Of a stretch of DNA of 64,000 bases, positions 42,563 to 52,747 are shown one piece after another. Made by a program: the position numbers and the translations under genes. The stretch spans positions 7,626,001 through 7,690,000 of the forward strand of contig JAWNGF010000001.1 in the NCBI GenBank assembly GCA_037039685.1. Direction: 5' to 3'. Each line of letters opens with the position of its first letter. The first letter of the stretch is position 1. The notes under the pieces were generated by a model. The model was given only the letters and a program-made list of their open reading frames with translations, had not been told where the DNA came from and did not search any database. This DNA comes from Ceratobasidium sp. AG-K (lineage: Eukaryota; Basidiomycota; Agaricomycetes; Cantharellales; Ceratobasidiaceae).

Positions 42563-44488
42563 TTATTCTAACAGCTTCTCCAACATAAACGTATCATGCC
42601 TTGGGTCCATAACTGTCCCAGGACCAACACCATTTGCCCACTTAATATCCTTCAAATTAATATCCCAAGGATAGCAATCTTTACCAGCTTCCCCACACCA
42701 ATCAAAGTCAATTAACATGGCTCGAGCCGGTTCGAATGGACGAATCGCTGGAACAAGAATGTTCGGCGGCCGAAGATCCCCGAAAACTAGCATTTCCTTG
42801 TGCAAAACATCCAGTGCGGCACGGAGTGTGGCGTAAGCCTCGTGGTGACTTGGGCCGGCGGGGGCCTCAGTAACAAATTCCATGACTATCATCGCCAAGT
42901 TAGCGGGGCGCGGGAATGCTGGATGCTCCGAGCTATCGAAGTATAAATCTGGCGCAAAATCATGCTCTTTCATCAACCGATGGGCTCTAGTGTTGTACCG
43001 TGTGGTAAATTTGACAACTATTTTTCGAGGTCGATCTTCGAGGGTCTCGGCAAGAAAAACAGCTTTGCGTCCATGTAGTAACCCTCCCAGCGCTCGAACA
43101 TACTGAAACTGGACTTCCCGATTTTCGCGATCCAGAAAGTGTGAGAGCCACGGAAAGAACCGACTTGGCTGTGCTTCCAAGCCGAGTTTGTTGTAATAGG
43201 AATCCAAGCTCTTTAAGCAAGTAGATAGAGCCTCGAATACCCGCGCCACATTGTGGACACCGTCTTCGAGGCAGTGGCCCGGTCCCATCCAAACAAAGTC
43301 GGTGAGGGGTTGAACTATAACAGATTCTAGGAATATGGCGCCTAGAACGCATATCCAAGGGCCGGCCACTGCAAGGATGAAAGATGGGCAACAGGAAACA
43401 TTACGAAAGGACGCGACCTTTAACAGAACGGTAAGGGTTGGAGAGGCGCTGTTGTAAAGAAGTACGTACGGTACTTTGGCCCCAGTAGCGACTGTAAGAC
43501 AGCGCAGATTGTGCGGACGGATCGCTTTCTCCTGTTCCTATTTCGTTTTTCCATTCGCTCACCAGCAAGTAGCCCCCATCGCTCCTTCGAACGACCCAAT
43601 CGCTCTCGCAGACACGAGATCTATCTTTGGTAACTGTGAAACCAAGCATCTTATTGAGGAGAGGTTCCAGGGTTGTCACCCGATGATCTTCTTTGAGGTA
43701 GAGCGAGCGAGAAGCGCAAATGAATTCGTAGACAGGAGTGCTCTCCAAGTACTCTGCTGAGGGCGACCCGCGGGTTGCCGCCAGGAAGTCATCAAATATT
43801 TTGTGATGTAGAGAGATCGGGCGTCCAGTATTTTGGAGCGAGCGACCGTTGCGGATGGGATGCTTCCCATTCTGGATGGTGATGAAGTTGCTGAATTTTG
43901 CGCCTTGAGACGGTGGAGGTACGCGGTTAAGATACTTAATGGTGCTTTCTTGGACTGCCGGGCGGTGATATCAGCAGCGGTAAATGAAATTAGAGGGGAA
44001 CCCAACTTTTTGCCAACTGTGCTGCTCCATACGATGCAGACTGCAGATTCGACTGCCTTGGTTGTTCAACTATATGAACATATTAGGGACTGCCTCTCAA
44101 ACGATCAATTCAACTGACCAGCTATTTCTTCAACGATGATCTCGACGCGGGAGTAATCGAACCCGCTGGGCCAGAGCTCGGAGACTAAATCCCGCGCGTT
44201 GAGTTGCTGATATCGGCCCCGGATAACATCAAAGTCGGTGTCGAACAATTCCTCAGCCTCTTCGTACGAGAGAGATGCCTTGTATAAACAGAGTTGTAAA
44301 TTCGCAACCGGAATACACTGAGCCACATAGGCTTTCAATCCCCCAACTCTTTCTGCTGGCGGCATCCCCTCGCGACCCACACATAGGAAAATCTCGCGTC
44401 GTTGAATCGATACACACTGAAAGGCCTAAGAGTAGCTGAGTGGATAAGAAGATGATACTCGATTGTTTACACTGACAGTGTGGTGCAT
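42563..44488 (-). CDS. Crinkler-type (CR) protein: Ubl-like header, PD-(D/E)xK nuclease-like domain, kinase-like domain
   Basis: Minus-strand exons. The header VSIQRREIFLCVG, LQLCLYKASLSYEEAEELF, NARDLVSELWP, VEIIVEEI resembles the ubiquitin-like N-terminal domain of CRN/CR effectors. A linker with ISLHHKIFDDFLAATRG and EYLESTPVYEFICASRSLY follows. A REase-like segment comes next: CESDWVV, YLLVSEWKNEIGTGESDPSAQSALSYSRYW (Asp, then Glu-x-Lys, then Gln). The last large exon (43369-42563) reads LAGPWICVLGAIF.. and contains LHKEMLVFGDLRPPNIL (catalytic-loop-like), AMLIDFDWCGEAG (DFG-like, altered to DFDW) and PWDINL. CR proteins combine nuclease and kinase modules and are found in oomycetes and fungi; roles in conflict or host interaction are proposed. 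The start at 44488 (MHHT, before an intron) is uncertain. No secretion signal is evident. Confidence 0.7.
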
Positions 44489-44899
44489 ATTGTTGTGAGA
44501 AAACAGAGACGCGTGACGTTACCGTCAGTGTTGGTACAACCATATGGTAATACTGTTAGTCAGTGGGACTTACGTAACACGGTGATGTTATTTGCATGTT
44601 AAACGCCGATGGGAATAGCACGTGACACGTCGACGACGACTACCATCAGCTACCTCTATGTCTGCTATTTCAAATTCAAACCCGCCCGATATCCCACCTT
44701 CTGTACCGTCGATAGATGCCCCAAACATTCAACTGCCACTGTCCCAAGCTTTGTCACCTCCCAAGGTGGAGGTGGAACTTGGTCTGATTCAAACTGACGA
44801 CACAGAAACCCCCCGCTACAACCCTATACCCAGACCTGTATGCATGTACGGCAAGAAACAATCCACCAAACGCTTGTCCAGCATTGCCCAGAGCAATGT

Positions 44900-45313
44900 T
44901 GTCATGAGCTGACTAAGCTCAGACATTTTATTCTGATTTTATATCTTTTTTTCCGAACACTTTCCTTTTTTGGTACAATTGTCCTCTGGCGCTTAACTTG
45001 TGTCATGTGATGTATTTGTCTTTTCATTTGATATTGGTGATGCTTCCGGAACTTCCAGAATGTCGAGTCATGTCTCTTATCTCGCTTATCATTGGTTGTA
45101 CTCGGCTTTCCCACACTGATAGATGATGACGTGGCACTGATCCCTCATGTATATAAACCCAGAGGTCAAGCCGGTTAACAACAAGGCTTGACCTCTTCTC
45201 CACTAGGACTTGCCTAATTCAATCTTCTTACTTATCACCACTCCTTGGGTTCAAAGACTTGTTTAAGTCGAACCCCTTAACTTTTACATACCTAATCGAC
45301 CCAAGTCGGGACA
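44900..45313 (+). repeat. Chromovirus A 5' LTR
   Basis: TGTCATGAG..TCGGGACA, 414 bp. TATAAA at 45152-45157. A perfect 12-bp hairpin lies at AGAGGTCAAGCC (45161-45172) / GGCTTGACCTCT (45185-45196), right at the expected RNA start. Confidence 0.93.
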
Positions 45314-45327
45314 TTAGGTCAAGCCTT
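45183..45327 (+). promoter_or_regulatory. Self-priming pair of chromovirus A (R/U5 word plus PBS)
   Basis: AAGGCTTGACCT at 45183-45194, about 31 bp after the TATA box and so at the predicted 5' end of the RNA, is the exact reverse complement of AGGTCAAGCCTT at 45316-45327. The latter begins 2 nt after the LTR, where the primer binding site must be. No tRNA 3' end complement (TGG..) was seen there. The arrangement matches the self-primed Tf1 element of fission yeast. It is conserved in A2 (53031-53042 with 53166-53177). Confidence 0.8.
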
Positions 45328-45795
45328 CTAAGCATTGGCCATAAGCCCCTGCTCTTCCACCAAGTAGATAGAACGTACACGGGAAAACGGGCATAGTACA
45401 ACGAACGAAGAGCTATACTTGATATAGACCAGTAGTTCCATGTCGCTATATGCTGTCAGTGAACCCAATCGTTATCCTCTTTCGGGTCATAGCGGCTTTA
45501 GTCAGCTAAATACATCCTTACTCTGTTATACACTGTCGCTATCACGCCCGCCCAAGGCTGTTGATAACTGATAAGATCAGATAAGGAGTATATAAAGCAA
45601 AAGCTTAGCGTCTAGCACCCTTCACATCCAAATCAACATCTCGAGGAAGCCAGATCCTCTCAAGCAAAAACTGGAAAGTGGTTGGAGCACCACCCAAGTT
45701 AACACTCTCATCCATCAAGAACCACATCAACTTGTCGTTTCCATCAGTACGCACTAAAAAGGAACTAATTAGTAACTAACTAATTAACCTTAAAA

Positions 45796-46410
45796 GTGTT
45801 CCCCGCATTTTTTAGCCTCTGCGAAGCAGTCTTTAGACTAAAGGACTTCGTACTTGATCTAGACACCAAAGTCGACAAATTAAACAGTCGAATTGAAGTG
45901 CTAGAAGAAGATCAAGTTGAACAAGCAGAGGATTTAAGGGTCGAACGTACCAGAAACGACGAAAACTACAATCAACTCGAAGCCGATTATCAATCCCTCC
46001 ATTCAAGGCTCGAGTTCATCGAAATTAACCTTGACAATACAAACAAGCAACAAGCCGATCAAGATCGTGTCCAAAGCATAAATTTGGCGGACACTAATAT
46101 CGAAGTCGAGCGATTGCAAGAACAAACCCGCGTCTTGATCGAAAACTGCGACCAACTTATAAAAATCCAAGAAAAACACACTCGAAAGGTCGAAAATCTC
46201 ATCAACAACAACAAACGTCAGTGGCGCACTATCGAAACCCTTAAAGACAAAATCAAGGGCAAATACTGTCATCTCGCAGCAGAAGTGCGTATTCCTATTA
46301 ACCAGGATTACCGCCTTCTAAATCACCTTAATTCTATCGCACCCAATCCTTTTCAGTGGGACCAAGACCTCGACTCACACAGGAACAACACAGGGAACAA
46401 CTTAGACTAG
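45796..46410 (+). CDS. Chromovirus A leader ORF1 (coiled-coil protein)
   Basis: About 200 codons with strong heptads (DLDTKVDKLNSRIEVLEEDQVEQ.., SRLEFIEINLDNTNKQQAD.., VENLINNNKRQWRTIETLKDKIK). No ATG at the start; a TTTTTTAG acceptor-like sequence (about 45811) preceded by CTAAC branch-like words and a GTACGC donor-like site (45748) suggest a spliced 5' end. The frame is kept in the diverged A2 copy (61427-61953), which argues that it is coding. Function unknown, perhaps an N-terminal Gag extension. Confidence 0.6.
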   Translation: MFPAFFSLCEAVFRLKDFVLDLDTKVDKLNSRIEVLEEDQVEQAEDLRVERTRNDENYNQLEADYQSLHSRLEFIEINLDNTNKQQADQDRVQSINLADTNIEVERLQEQTRVLIENCDQLIKIQEKHTRKVENLINNNKRQWRTIETLKDKIKGKYCHLAAEVRIPINQDYRLLNHLNSIAPNPFQWDQDLDSHRNNTGNNLD

Positions 46411-46607
46411 AGTCCCTAAAACTCTTTATTGAAGACGTTCATCGTAACTACATATACAAACAGTACGACGAACTAGGAGTTATCAACGCGTTGTTTCTGG
46501 AGGACGAAAACCTTGAACTGATATTTTTGAGGAGTTTGCGCATTATTAAAGATAGAAGGGTTCGGAGAAGAATTCGTAACATTTTGTACGGCCTTGGATC
46601 TCAATAA
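46356..46607 (+). CDS. Chromovirus A leader ORF2
   Basis: 83 codons overlapping the end of ORF1 in the -1 frame. Begins GPRPRLTQEQHREQLRLESL, ends RNILYGLGSQ then TAA, 24 nt before the gag ATG. It has no ATG of its own, so a frameshift or splice from ORF1 is likely. Conserved in A2 at 61899-62150 with mostly conservative changes. Confidence 0.5.
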   Translation: MGPRPRLTQEQHREQLRLESLKLFIEDVHRNYIYKQYDELGVINALFLEDENLELIFLRSLRIIKDRRVRRRIRNILYGLGSQ

Positions 46608-46631
46608 ATCTACCTTTTTCCCCGCTCCAAT

Positions 46632-47984
46632 ATGTCGAGAGCCCCATCACCCGGTCAAGGGGGATTTACCCAAATTTCAGCAACATCTGGACCCAATGTA
46701 GTTGCACAGGCAATCAATGCCTTAATAGACGAAGTGCGAAAAATTAACGGTCACATTAATGCCTTAAATGGCATCACCTCTACCCTAGAATTGGGAATCG
46801 ACAATAACATTGCAGATATTCATGCAATTCAAAATCAAACCGCACAAATTGCACCCCTTCACCAATTAATGAATGCGGTATCTCAGTCACTTGCAAACAT
46901 GGGTGCAACACCCTCTACCACCGCGTCAACAACCACCCCAGGATACAAACTCAAGATGCATCCCCCAGAGGAATTCTCTGGAGATGTAGATAAGTTCGAT
47001 GAGTTTAAGTCGCAATGTACTCTGTACATAAACCACACATCCCCACAAGCAACCACAGAACAAAAAATCACTTATATCATGGGCTATTGCAAGGGGCCTG
47101 CCTATGTATGGATGCAACCTGGAATTGATGTGGACACGGCAAGGAGGGGAGCAACAACTTGGCTACACGACATGGATGAATTCTGGAACAAAATGCAAGC
47201 TAGGTTCGGCGATGTTCACAAAATCGACCGATATAGACAATTATACAAGAAGTTGATCCAGAAGAACTCTGTCCAAGATTATCTACAAGACTTTGTCACT
47301 TATTCATCGGTACTTGGATACACCGATCGAGTACTTCGTGATGATTTCTATGACGGTCTTAAGGATGAAATCAAGATGGCCATGGTGTCACAGAACTTTA
47401 AACCCCATGAAGCAACAAGAACATTCAATCAAGTTTGCGAAAGAGCCCTGGAAATTGACTCTACAATGAATGCCATTAATGCACCAAAGAAGTCGCAAGG
47501 CCCACAAACCAGTACCTCCAAACAAACCACTGCCAAGACAACCCCAAGCGTTGCAAACACCTCACTAGGTCAAAGATTCAATGTAAACGACCGTGTCTTT
47601 ATGTCAAAGCCTACAGGGGGAGTGCAATACGGCAAAATCTCAAACATTACCAGAAACGCCAAGGGCCGCCCAGTACCACAGATCTCCTGGGACGATGGGA
47701 CAAAAGGAAATGTTCCTTTTGGAGCAATTCAAAAAGACACTCGAACCAGTACCTTCAACGCTCCAATTATTCAAACACCCAAATCGTCCACTCCTGCTAA
47801 AGACCCCAACGCAATGGATCTGGATGGGAAAGGAAAAGGACCAATGATTTGCTTCACCTGCGGTGGCAAGGGACACTCAGCAAGAGTCTGTCCTTCTAAA
47901 AACACAGCCTCAGGGTTTGAAGCTCAGATTGAAGAAATCTCTTCAGACATCGAATCGGGAAAAGACGTCACCGAGGCTTATTAA
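46632..47984 (+). CDS. Chromovirus A Gag
   Basis: 450 residues from ATG 46632. The N-terminus is helical, the capsid-like core contains LKMHPPEEFSGDVDKFDEFKSQC and YCKGPAYVWMQPGID (retrotransposon Gag family), a basic linker follows, and one zinc knuckle CFTCGGKGHSARVC sits near residue 410. It ends ..SGKDVTEAY then TAA. The GGGAAAA slippery site lies 21 nt before the stop. The ORF looks intact. Confidence 0.85.
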   Translation: MSRAPSPGQGGFTQISATSGPNVVAQAINALIDEVRKINGHINALNGITSTLELGIDNNIADIHAIQNQTAQIAPLHQLMNAVSQSLANMGATPSTTASTTTPGYKLKMHPPEEFSGDVDKFDEFKSQCTLYINHTSPQATTEQKITYIMGYCKGPAYVWMQPGIDVDTARRGATTWLHDMDEFWNKMQARFGDVHKIDRYRQLYKKLIQKNSVQDYLQDFVTYSSVLGYTDRVLRDDFYDGLKDEIKMAMVSQNFKPHEATRTFNQVCERALEIDSTMNAINAPKKSQGPQTSTSKQTTAKTTPSVANTSLGQRFNVNDRVFMSKPTGGVQYGKISNITRNAKGRPVPQISWDDGTKGNVPFGAIQKDTRTSTFNAPIIQTPKSSTPAKDPNAMDLDGKGKGPMICFTCGGKGHSARVCPSKNTASGFEAQIEEISSDIESGKDVTEAY

Positions 47985-48002
47985 GGAGCCAAGTACTCGG
48001 TG
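47957..48002 (+). promoter_or_regulatory. Gag-pol -1 frameshift signal of chromovirus A
   Basis: Slippery heptamer G-GGA-AAA at 47957-47963 in the gag frame, 5-nt spacer, then stem CACCGAG (47969-47975) / CTCGGTG (47996-48002), perfect 7 bp. The 20-nt loop contains an inner GGCT/AGCC pair. The -1 frame is open from here into the protease ORF. Confidence 0.75.
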
Positions 48003-51000
48003 ATATATTAGCCAGTAATATGGATGAACTAGAAATCATGTCAATATCAAATGAAAACCAATTATACCTTGATTTCACCGCTCATCCACTAGCTACGGCT
48101 CCTGATTCTAAGTCAGTTAACAGATCGAAAAGATTCTCTGGACAAGCACTCCTCGACTGCGGTGCAACCTCCTGTTTCATCAACCCTTCCCTAGCAAAAG
48201 AGGCAAACCTTCCCCTTTTTCAGCACAAAAAACCAAAGACTCTGCGAGTTATAGACGGACGGGAAGTCTCGTCTGGAAAAGTCACCCACTATACAAAATT
48301 TAGGCTTGTCATGGGAACACATTCCAGCGAAATAGAATGTCATGTCACAAACATTGGAAGACACCCTATTGTACTCGGGATGTCATGGCTCAAAAAAACA
48401 TAACCCACAAATTAATTGGAAAAACAGGACAATTGCATACACAAGCAACTTCTGCTCAGAAAACTGCCTAGAAGTCCCGTCTACACTCCAAATTGCAGCT
48501 GAAACTACATTACCAGAGGAATACAAAGAGTTTGCAGATGTATTCGACGAATCCAGGTTAGAAGAACTGCCACCTCACAGGCCAACGGACATTACGCTCG
48601 ATCTCCTACCAGAAGCTAAACTAAAGCACGGCCCTATCTACAAAACGTCCCCAGCTGAAGACAAGGAAATGAAGAAAGTACTAGAAACCCTGATCCGAAG
48701 GGGACACATTCAGATTTCTAAGTCTCCTTTGGCTTCCCCGGTTCTGTTTGTCAAAAAACCACATCCAGAAGATCCAAACAACCCAGAATTACGCTTTTGC
48801 GTTGACTACAGATATGTGAATTCGCTATGCAAATTCAACGCGAGCGGAATACCTCTATTGGACCAATGGTTAAGGGCCCTGGAAGGATTTGTCATTGGCA
48901 CCACTCTAGACTTGGCACAAGGATTCCATCAAACCCGAATAGCAGCAGGCCATGAATGGAAAACAGCATTCAAAACTCAATACGGCATGTATGAATGGAA
49001 AGTCATGCCCTTCGGTCTCAAAAACGCCCCATCAAGCTTCCAGTCCCTAATGAACTCCATATTCAGGGACATTATGGGGGTTTTCGTACTCGTATACATT
49101 GATGATATCTTTGTTTTTTCCAAATGAGTCGAAGATCATCCAGGACACGTGAAAGAGGTGCTAAGAAGACTAAGGGAACACAAGCTGATCGCGAAATTGA
49201 AAAAATGCAAATTCCACCAGACCAAACTGGACTGGGTAGGATTGGTCATTTCCAATAAAGGAATCGAAACGGATCAGGAAAAGGTCACGGCGGCTATGAA
49301 CTGGAAAGCTCCCAAAAACGTCAAACAAGTTCAAGAATTCCTAGGATTCGTCAATTTCTATCGAAGATTCATTCAAGACTTTGCCGGCAAAGCCAGACCT
49401 CTGTACAACCTACTTAAGAAGGATCAAAAGTGGCAGTGGACAAGCAAAGAACAAGAGGCCATGAATGCGCTAAAAGAAGCTCTTAAAGTGGCACCTGTAA
49501 TGATGCAGCCCAATCAGAATAAGGAATTTTTCCTCGAAACAGACGCGTCGGGATTTGCTACAGGAGCAGTTCTATCTCAGAAGGATGAAGAAGGGAAACT
49601 ACACCCTGTAGCTTTTCTTTCTAAATCACTAAATCCGGCTGAGCGAAACTATGACATTTTCGACAAAGAACTATTGGCAATAATTAGAGCTTTCAAAGAA
49701 TGGCGGCACCTACTTCAAGGCACAGAAAAAGCTGTTCAAGTAATAACAGATCACAAAAATTTGGAATACTTCTCATCATCCAAGCAATTGAATCAACGCC
49801 AAATCCGCTGGATGAATTTCTTGGTAGACTTCAACTTCCAAATCTTGTACAGACCAGGAAGCCAAAACAAAAAAGCAGACATTCTCTCAAGGCGATACGA
49901 CCTAGAACCTTTGGGGGGGGTAGAGAACCAAGTTCTCCTCAAACCAGACATTTTTATTTTGGCTATCACCCCTGACCAGGAAATTAACGATCTAATCAGA
50001 GAAGCAATCCTTGAAGATCCCAGATTAGAGGAAGCCCACAATAAGCTGAGAAACGGAGAAAAAGTCAAAGATTGGGAATACAGAGAAGGACTCCTAATGT
50101 TCAAAGGAAAGATCTTTGTCCCTAAGGATGAAACTGTCAGAAACCTGATATTGGAATCGCGCCATGACAATATTTCAGCTGGACATCCGGGACAAGCAAG
50201 AACATTGGAATTAGTTTCCAGAACTTACTATTGGCCAACCATGAAGAAATTTGTCAACTCTTATGTGTCACACTGCGAAACATGCATTCGAGTTAAACCA
50301 TCGAACCAACTCCCCACAGGATTACTGCGTCCTCTACATATTCCTGAGAGACCTTGGGAAGAGATCTCCTATGACATGATTGTAGGGCTCCCAGAATCAG
50401 AAGGATATGACGCAATCTTAACAGTAGTAGATCGGTTCTCCAAGATGGCACACTATCTCCCTTGCAAATCAACGGCCACAGCAGTAGACATAGCCAATAT
50501 TTTTGTCGCAAACATTTGGAAACTTCACGGCACTCCAAAGGCAACAGTCTCGGATAGAGGATCCACTTTCAACTCAAAGTTCATTAGGCATCTATACAAA
50601 CGGTTAGACGTAAAACCTACCTTCAGCACAGCGTACCATCCAAGGACAGACGGACAGTCAGAACGAGCAAACCAAGTGGTTGAAATCTTTATCAGAGCAT
50701 TTGTCAACCATAGGCAAAACAACTGGGTGGCCCTGCTCCCTATGGCAGAATTTGCGTACAACAATGGAATCCAAGCATCCACTGGCAAAACCCCTTTCCA
50801 AATCTGCCAGGGTTTTAACCCTAGAATGAACATCGGGGAAGAATCAGACTATACTGTTCCTGAAGCTGATGCCCATGCGGAATTCCTGCTGAAAGGATAC
50901 GACGAAGTCAAAGCCACCCTCATCCTAGCAAATCAGTCCTACAAACACTACTTTGATAAAGGAGCCAAAGAACCAGAAGAGATAAACCCTGGAGATAAAG

Positions 51001-51419
51001 TCTGGCTTAATCATCAAAACATATCCACAGACAGACCTTCAGTAAAACTCTCTCACAAAGTTTTAGGCCCTTACAAGGTACTGGAAAAAGTAGGGACTCA
51101 TGCTTTTAGACTGGAGTTACCAAAATCGATGAAAGTTCATCCTGTCTTCCATGTCATGCTGCTCAAGAAATTCCACCCTGATCCCCACGGCCGCGAACCT
51201 GCTCAACCACCCCCTATTGTCACACAAGATGGAGAAGAAGAATGGGAGGTTGAAGAGATTCTTAATTCCAAGAAAATCCGTCGCCAACTCCACTATTATG
51301 TTAAGTGGAAAGGGTACTCTCATGCAGACAACTCTTGGCAGTCAAAGGAAGATCTCAAGAACGCTCCTGAACTAGTTGATAAATTTCACAAACTCCATCC
51401 CACTGCGCCAGGCCCTTAG
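47964..51419 (+). pseudogene. Chromovirus A Pol (PR-RT-RNase H-INT-chromodomain), two lesions
   Basis: Protease LLDCGATSCFIN (DCGA in place of the usual DSGA) and GMSWLKK. Then an A7 run (about 48391-48397) with one base too many moves the reading frame by +1 to HNPQINW. RT: LRFCVDYRYVN, TTLDLAQGFHQ and YIDDIFVFSK, followed at 49125 by an in-frame TGA before VEDHPGHV. RNase H FFLETDASGFATGAVL, FDKELLAI and TDHKNLEY. Integrase zinc finger H..H..CETC, then D, D and E core boxes (VVDRFSKMAHYLP, SDRGSTFNSK, GQSERANQ). The C-terminal chromodomain EEWEVEEILNSKKI..YYVKWKGYSHADNSW should bind methylated histone and guide integration. Both lesions would block RT expression, so movement would need trans help. 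Confidence 0.88.
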
Positions 51420-51429
51420 GAGGGGGTAA

Positions 51430-51843
51430 TGTCATGAGCTGACTAAGCTCAGACATTTTATTCTGATTTTATATCTTTTTTTCCGAACACTTTCCTTTTT
51501 TGGTACAATTGTCCTCTGGCGCTTAACTTGTGTCATGTGATGTATTTGTCTTTTCATTTGATATTGGTGATGCTTCCGGAACTTCCAGAATGTCGAGTCA
51601 TGTCTCTTATCTCGCTTATCATCGGTTGTACTCGGCTTTCCCACACTGATAGATGATGACGTGGCACTGATCCCTCATGTATATAAACCCAGAGGTCAAG
51701 CCGGTTAACGACAAGGCTTGACCTCTTCTCCACTAGGACTTGCCTAATTCAATCTTCTTACTTATCACCACTCCTTGGGTTCAAAGACTTGTTTAAGTCG
51801 AACCCCTTAACTTTTACATACCTAATCGACCCAAGTCGGGACA
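51430..51843 (+). repeat. Chromovirus A 3' LTR
   Basis: 414 bp, same ends as the 5' copy. Visible differences are a C for T in the ATCATYGGTTG region and a G for A in GTTAACRACAAGG. Confidence 0.93.
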
Positions 51844-52094
51844 AACGTCAGGGACAACATCACCCCCAATTTGCATGAAAGGAATGCCACACCCAGCAGT
51901 GTCCGCTGCATGTTGGAGGCAGACCTCAATGTAACGTCCCAATTCCCTTCTGTTGAATCTTGCATTGAGTTGGGCAATGGCATTGCCAACCCATTCACTG
52001 CTACCCCTGATCTTTTGGATCTCACTACCCACAAACCTGCCTACCCACTTCTGAACAATGTTCTGCCTTACAAACACGTTGTTAATGCCATGGG

Positions 52095-52554
52095 TGTTGT
52101 GAGCCAGCTCCCTCCATTGGACTTGTCTGTTTTCTTGCCCGCTTGTACTTTGCCTTGTGTCATGTTTCTGTTTCTGTTTGCTGTGTTGCCACCTTCTTGT
52201 GGTCTTTTTCTGTTACACTGAGTAATGTGGCTGTGCTATTGTATGAGTCATGTCTGTTCATACAGCATGACTCACATGGACACTCCTGATTGGTAGACTG
52301 TTATGACTCACATGGCTGCGCATTGTATGACTTGGCCACTTTGTGTTTATATATATAGAGGACCAACAAGCCTGGTAACCCCAGCTTGTTTTGTCTTGTC
52401 AAACATTTGCTCTGAGTGACACTTTGAACCACCCCTACCCTCAAGAGTCTACAGCCACTTAAGTGTGGTGCAATTCAAGAGGTATCTCAGGTCTTAGTGC
52501 CGTCCACTCTCTCTTGCGGCTTGTCTCATAGCCACCAAGGAGAAGCTTACAACA
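52095..52554 (+). mobile_element. Solo LTR, chromovirus B-related
   Basis: 460 bp, TGTTGTGAGCC..GCTTACAACA, with perfect 5-bp duplications ATGGG on both sides (52090-52094, 52555-52559). More diverged from B than the two B LTRs are from each other, with many TG/CA replacing CG. It has TATA-like ATATATATAG and AGCTTGTTTTGT. A product of LTR-LTR recombination. Confidence 0.9.
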
Positions 52555-52747
52555 ATGGGGGAAAATATGCAGATTTGCACTTCCCTTGCTGCTGATATTG
52601 ATTTTAAAGCCTGCAGGCATCTTGCTGTCCCACAGGAGCATTTTCTTGCCTCTAATGGGATGGCCCTAGTTGACTCCATCCAAGGCCCTTTCAGTGCCAT
52701 TGTGGACGCAATGAACTCAAGACTTAACTACAAATTTGCTCCCCTTC

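Larger units (their letters stand above)
44900..51843 (+). mobile_element. Chromovirus A (Ty3/Gypsy), full-length, pol mutated
   Basis: Two 414-bp LTRs (44900-45313, 51430-51843) that differ by about two substitutions by eye, so a young insertion. Flanks AATGT (left) and AACGT (right) are a 5-bp target duplication with one C/T mismatch. Contents: self-priming PBS, two leader ORFs, gag, -1 frameshift signal, protease-RT-RNase H-integrase with C-terminal chromodomain, and a polypurine tract (AGGAGGGGG, 51419-51428) just before the 3' LTR. Confidence 0.93.
44658..52747 (+). pseudogene. Unknown host ORF split by three retrotransposon insertions
   Basis: Pieces 44658-44899, 51849-52094 and 52560-52747. 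With each insertion and one copy of each 5-bp duplication ignored, the frame stays open through all three. It starts MSAISNSNPPDIPPSVPS and includes SSIAQSNVRDNITPNLHERN, CMLEADLNVTSQFPSVESC, TTHKPAYPLLNNVLPYKHVV, ADIDFKACRHLAVPQEHFL and AMNSRLNYKFAPLL, where A2 cuts it at 52747. I do not recognise the family; it could itself belong to an older transposon. Confidence 0.5.

Noticed and set aside
44902..45114. Small minus-strand ORF repeated at 51432-51644
   Set aside because: Lies wholly in the LTRs of chromovirus A and is repeated only because the LTR is.
48391..48399. A7 run in chromovirus A protease as a programmed frameshift site
   Set aside because: The required shift is +1, the phase does not fit X-XXY-YYZ, and it lies inside the protease domain. 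An extra A is simpler, and a convincing -1 site already exists at 47957.
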